Of a stretch of DNA of 8,076 nucleotides, positions 7,001 through 8,076 are shown in pieces (position 1 is the first letter of the stretch; each line of letters opens with the position of its first letter). Origin of the DNA: Bacteroidales bacterium (lineage in GTDB: Bacteria > Bacteroidota > Bacteroidia > Bacteroidales > Tenuifilaceae); contig WBUV01000127.1 in the NCBI GenBank assembly GCA_008933525.1, positions 1 to 8,076 of the forward strand, written 5' to 3'. The position numbers and the translations under genes were made by a program. Under the pieces are notes generated by a model. It made no database searches and had not been told where the DNA came from. It saw nothing but the letters and a program-made list of their open reading frames with translations.

Positions 7001-8076
7001 GGGGTTAAATCTTGAAAGGTAAGCAGCGTGATTTCTCCTGCAGAATAACCAGTTAATTCTAAAAAAGCATTATTAAAATCAACTATTTTACCTTTTAAAT
7101 CAACTCTTACGTAGGAATCGAGTAACCCTTCATTTAATAGTTTAAGTTTAGACTTTAATGTTTGATTTGCTATCTCGGTCAACTTAAGTTCTGTAATATC
7201 TGTTCCAACGAGTAGAATTTCGAAAAAATGATTACTCCCGTCATCATCTGAAACTTTGCATTCCCATGAATACCATTTTTTCATTCCATTGGCGAGAGCC
7301 AGCTCGGTGCTAAACTGATCCTGAAATGTATTCTCTAAATTGCCACCTATTGAATCGAGTATGCCCTGCAGAGGCTCACATCCCTCTTTGAAAATTGTAA
7401 AAAAGACGCTTTTACCAATAACCTCATTAGGTTTAAATCCAAATTCATGCAGTGCAAATTTATTAATGTAGGTTACTCTACCAAGCCTATCCAACTTTAT
7501 CAGAATCCCCGAGAATTTTTCTAAGAGATAATTATATTTATCTTCTGAAAATTTCCTATTCTTTTTGTTCCTATAATATACAAGGCTAATGGCAATAAAG
7601 AGCATTAATGTTGAATAAACTAGAAACTCTGATAAATTAACAAGAGTGATTTTATTCACTAGGTTGGTTAACTTACTTGAATTAATGTGGAGAAACTCCA
7701 ATGTTTGCGTAAGAACAACAAATAACCCTAGGACAACAATACCTTTAGTTCGCAATTGTGAATTACCAATAAGTTTATTAGCTACTATTCCAACCAAAAG
7801 GCTAAGAAATACAAAAAAAAACAGGGACTTAGCAATGGTTATATCGATAATCCAAAAAGAAATCAAACTTAAAAAACTACAAATCAATGCCACACTAGGA
7901 CCACCCAGCAGTCCGGAAAATCCTGTCAATGTTGAGATTCCAACAAAAGAATTACTATAAACTTTGCTTAAACCAACAAATGTTATAACTACACCAAAAC
8001 AAGCTGCGATATAAATCAGCGTATCTGTGGGATTTTTTCTGCGAACTTGTTTTGGGGTAACAAGTTCAGGAAAAAC
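4075..8076 (-). CDS. Multi-PAS hybrid sensor histidine kinase with membrane sensor module; N-terminus beyond window
   Basis: This inner-membrane sensor kinase autophosphorylates on histidine and passes the phosphate to its own receiver domain. The frame stays open to the window edge, giving 1333 visible residues (numbered from base 8076); the TTG at 7929-7927 is internal. Five hydrophobic segments lie near 18-40, 52-78, 82-104, 110-129 and 148-170; GLLGGP (55-60) resembles the LytS-type 5TM module. Six PAS domains follow, near 180-297, 307-426, 443-555, 562-681, 688-796 and 806-919, most ending in the typical DIT/DISxRK-type motif. PAS3 carries C488, C498 and C501. A coiled coil (920-971) leads to HisKA with H981 in SHEIRTPMNG, HATPase with N1094/N1098, DTGIG from D1125 and GTGLGL from G1155, then a receiver (about 1217-1333) with phosphoacceptor D1268, T1296 and K1318. 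All catalytic motifs look intact. No HPt or DNA-binding domain is seen, so a separate phosphorelay partner is expected. The stimulus is unknown. It is followed on the same strand by the M28 gene after 84 bases. Confidence 0.93.
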   Translation of the reverse strand, partial: VFPELVTPKQVRRKNPTDTLIYIAACFGVVITFVGLSKVYSNSFVGISTLTGFSGLLGGPSVALICSFLSLISFWIIDITIAKSLFFFVFLSLLVGIVANKLIGNSQLRTKGIVVLGLFVVLTQTLEFLHINSSKLTNLVNKITLVNLSEFLVYSTLMLFIAISLVYYRNKKNRKFSEDKYNYLLEKFSGILIKLDRLGRVTYINKFALHEFGFKPNEVIGKSVFFTIFKEGCEPLQGILDSIGGNLENTFQDQFSTELALANGMKKWYSWECKVSDDDGSNHFFEILLVGTDITELKLTEIANQTLKSKLKLLNEGLLDSYVRVDLKGKIVDFNNAFLELTGYSAGEITLLTFQDLTPRKWHEIENEIIEEQIKPFGHSELYEKEYITKGGEIVPIELRSYLIKDSNGNHEGYWAVIRDITSRKKVEEELRTISQQNYESSILFKSLINSIPDVIGLQNADQTIQFYNDAGYKMLNLTPEQVNGKKCYELIGRIAPCDICATKLTVATKQPESVEKYVPEMGLWIESRSYPVLDNQGNLKFLIEHIRDISERKKVEINLKRSEIQYRTIVDNSPLPMLFIELSGNDEAILTNSNPAADTLLNILPITHYSRSIFEVSECFDSFDLISKISQVAKTGKEFTIDEFVINIKENKVVFELRLFQAEPLKVVMVLTNITDRIKNRQELELSEQKIRMIITENPMVFFVLDGNGIFTLSEGAGLSNLGLSPGQVVGMSVFDVYKDFPEIIESSKKSLNGESVKLDLKVGDVFYNTVFTPVFDKNNRVKNVLGVAYDITSRINAEHEVERKSEELERYFNNSLDLLCIADLQGYFRKVNPEWSNLLGYSSQELEGKRFFDFIHPDDIESTNFAVQELSDRGRVLNFTNRYMTKQGDYRWIEWRSFLDNNLIYAVARDVTERKLAEEQIIENDRRLQEQNEEYIALNEELSESNQKIREINEKLLEATEKAQESDRLKSAFLANMSHEIRTPMNGIVGFCQLLKQTNIDESIAKYFDIIADSSNQLLSIINDIIDVSKIEAGQVTLSHEPVSVVSVIERTSLLFTALANQKKIDLKLKIETGNRLVVLSDETKIAQILSNLINNAIKFTKMGVVEVGAKESNKHIIVWVRDTGIGIAKENQKLIFDRFRQVDGTNPNSMKGTGLGLSISKSLVEMLGGEIWVDSDIDKGATFTFTIPNIKAMDNNNELTSVGNESFKPDFNGALMLLVEDDNINMILLRRALENANAKVITANNGLEAIEIFSKKTEIKVILMDIKMPVMDGIEATQRIKSINPKIPIIAQTAYALPDEKKRAIQAGCDDYVTKPINITMLYSAIKRIL

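Noticed and set aside
5320..7539. Tandem DNA repeats from the six PAS domains
   Set aside because: The domains are similar only at the fold and motif level; no long nucleotide repeats were seen, so recent duplication is not supported.

Overview
The window looks like chromosomal DNA of a Bacteroidota member, probably in or near the Bacteroidales/Marinilabiliales. The reasons are AT-rich sequence, no Shine-Dalgarno-like spacing before the starts, a release factor and OMP decarboxylase of Bacteroidota type, a PorT-like outer-membrane barrel, and one promoter candidate that fits the Bacteroidota TTTG / TAnnTTTG pattern. This placement rests on recognising protein families by eye, not on a search.

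Layout: (1) On the + strand, the 3' part of prfA (release factor 1) is followed after 12 bases by pyrF (orotidine 5'-phosphate decarboxylase), a housekeeping pair that is probably cotranscribed. (2) An 82-base convergent gap holds a hairpin that could end transcription from both sides. (3) On the - strand, reading right to left, come a very large sensor hybrid histidine kinase running off the right edge, then a secreted M28 metallopeptidase fused to an outer-membrane beta-barrel, then, 40 bases on, a lipoprotein carrying a class I glutamine amidotransferase / peptidase C26 domain. The window is almost fully coding, and no gene-free stretch exceeds 300 bases.

The most interesting part is the right-hand two thirds. 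The M28-barrel protein and the C26-like lipoprotein form a short two-gene unit aimed at the cell envelope. Both families include enzymes that cut gamma-glutamyl or terminal peptide bonds, so joint processing of a peptide or gamma-glutamyl substrate in the periplasm is plausible but unproven. The kinase just upstream has a multi-helix membrane module resembling the LytS-type 5TM sensor, six PAS domains (one with a cysteine cluster), HisKA, HATPase and a receiver domain. It has no HPt or DNA-binding output in the part seen, so its partner must lie elsewhere. Its reading frame has no stop up to the window edge: the first possible start inside the window (a TTG near 7929) is internal, and the N-terminus is missing.

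No tRNA, rRNA, CRISPR array, insertion sequence or other mobile element was seen.
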